In this document: piece after piece, positions 62,600 to 64,000 of the stretch
Position numbering within the stretch: position 1 is the first letter of the stretch
Layout: every line of letters starts with the position of its first letter
Source of the DNA: Ceratodon purpureus
Taxonomy: Eukaryota; Streptophyta; Bryopsida; Pseudoditrichales; Ditrichaceae
Reading direction: 5' to 3'
Assembly: GCA_014871385.1 (NCBI GenBank)
Contig: CM026433.1
Coordinates: 6,149,585 to 6,213,584 of the forward strand
DNA length: 64,000 bases
The notes under the pieces: model-generated
The model's input: the letters and a program-made list of their open reading frames with translations, nothing else
What the model was told of the DNA's origin: nothing
The model's database searches: none
Translations under genes and position numbers: made by a program

Positions 62600-64000
62600 A
62601 TGGCAGCTAGTGCAGCCATGGACGCAGCTCGCCTTGCTGCAGTGATGGTTCGCGTACACGGTCCGGTAAGTGACTTGCCAACCTAGCTACTTTGGAATAA
62701 AAGATCATTTTGTGTATATATTCCTCAAATTTTGTGTGATTTTATAATAGGATGAGTTTACATGCTTACATTCAAAAAGCTTGAGTATACTTGAAGAAGG
62801 ATTTCTATCTTGAAGTAGTCGTGGATACTTGTGGACACCCTTCATGCCAAATTTTGAAATGATTTTGCTCTATTGTGACCTCAGGATCCGAAGGGACGGA
62901 AAATGCGTCGACATGCCTTTTTCCACTCAGAGTGAGTTGTTTTTTTAATTTTTAATTTTAATTTAATTTTTAATTTTTAGTTCAGAGAAGAGTATTCGGA
63001 AGCTGAAAGTCTATTCTTCTAGTTTTCAAATCTTCATTACGACCGAAACATAGCTTTGGGTAAAGCTATTGACAAAAACTTCAATATCAAACATGACTCC
63101 TTTGAAATTACACAAATCAACACCAAAACTTCTCAGCCTCATAACAGAGCTGATCAGGCGCCGCTGAATGTTTAAAGTAGTGGATTACAGTAGCCATTGC
63201 TTCTTTGGTAGATTTAAGTATCGACAGTGCTTTAAGTATGAATTCTGGCTAATACTTGGAGACTCTTGGCAGGTCAGGTGACACTACTTTGTCTGCATCG
63301 GGGTTTCTCGTTCCTTGTGTCATGAACATGGAAAATGTAGGAAGTTCTGCTCCAGATCACGCAGACATGTACGAGACAACAACTTCACCTGAACCCTCGG
63401 TGGTTGTCATCACCTGTGCATCCATTGTGGAGCCATTTCTTGCTCCAAAAAAACACGGAATATCGTCTCAGGAGGTTTAAACCGTACCAAAACAATCTGG
63501 TTTGCAGCAGTTTTTTGCACTTTTTGTGCAGTGGATTTTAGGCTAGGCTTATTATACACTGATATTTGAAACTTTGGTGTAATTCTTATGTATGAACACC
63601 TAATGCTGTTGCTACATGGTGTGAATGCTCTTGTCGCTACATATGGAATAAATTCTTATGTGTGTATACCGTTGATGGTGCAGGATTTTCCAAAGTTGAT
63701 TCGTGGCGCAGAGGTGGACATCCTGGTGGAGGTTAGGATGGGAATATTAACTTAACATTTAATCGAGTTTATTAACCACTTGCGATTTATTAACGTATTG
63801 ATTAGGTTTTACTATTTAATTACATAGTTAATTAATTATGAAGATTTGTAAATTGTTTTGATTTCAGGTGCCTGACATTTCTCAAGATGGCTTGGGATGT
63901 TCAGGAGAACATTCTGTTTGTTGGTTACCGGGCCAGGTTCTCACTGTGGTATGTCTTCTAACCTGAATTCTTTTAAGCTTGGTGTAGTAGAGTTGACACT
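62600..64000 (+). CDS. DEG15: Glyoxysomal/peroxisomal processing protease DEG15, N-terminal part (runs off the window)
   Basis: Trypsin-like serine protease that cleaves PTS2 targeting peptides of peroxisomal proteins. Five exons seen: 62600-62665, 62885-62931, 63273-63474, 63684-63731 and 63868-63948, in phase, then a GT donor; the gene continues past 64000. The start MAASAAMDAARLAAVMVRVH leads into GPDPKGRKMRRHAFFHSESG and DTTLSASGFLVP, which match the N terminus of plant DEG15. Later blocks KLIRGAEVDILVE and PDISQDGLG also fit. The catalytic triad and the C-terminal peroxisomal signal would lie beyond the window. The start ATG is in frame with the family start; a second Met at residue 7 is the only alternative. 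Confidence 0.88.

Overview
This is a nuclear genome window from a land plant, most likely a bryophyte such as a moss. The genes are plant-type and intron-rich (plant NAD-GDH, plastid-type beta-carbonic anhydrase, GIL1/IRKI family, ICME, DEG15). One gene is an HSPA12-type HSP70, a form that as far as I know is not typical of flowering plants. I cannot name the species from sequence alone.

Layout: 1-17 kb is gene-dense. It holds an orphan ORF (-, 1.3-2.0 kb), a TTC1-like TPR protein (+, 5.3-7.9), a GIL1/IRKI-like protein (-, 8.6-10.6), an HSPA12-like chaperone (+, 11.6-13.7) and a beta-carbonic anhydrase (-, 14.5-16.7). From 17 to 27 kb is a nest of transposons containing an inverted, broken copy of the 3' end of ICME. 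TAF12 (-) lies at 27.7-30.0. From 31 to 38 kb is AT-rich repeat. GDH (-, 38.4-41.0) and ICME (+, 42.6-47.0) diverge from a shared upstream region. After another repeat block comes deoxyhypusine hydroxylase (+, 49.9-51.8). From 52 to 60.4 kb there are repeats and a satellite array. The window ends inside DEG15 (+, 62.6 to beyond 64.0). The genes are unrelated housekeeping functions with no operon-like logic. Exon structures were worked out by joining GT-AG (once GC-AG) boundaries that keep frame with family homology.

The most unusual content is a family of about 0.9-1.1 kb elements with no transposase ORF. Their ends are CCCCTAAA(G) and they are flanked by TTAA. I count eight good copies (A-F, H, I). 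For three of them (A, E, H) an unoccupied version of the same target, with a single TTAA, is present elsewhere in this window. This is direct evidence of insertion with TTAA duplication, the mark of piggyBac-type transposition. Two copies face each other and form a hairpin with arms of about 1 kb; two others sit end to end sharing one TTAA. They sit in or beside an older dispersed repeat (called R here) that carries a short palindrome and a tRNA B-box-like motif. Two hAT-like MITEs, one CACTA-like 141-bp palindrome and a roughly 90-bp satellite complete the repeat fraction.
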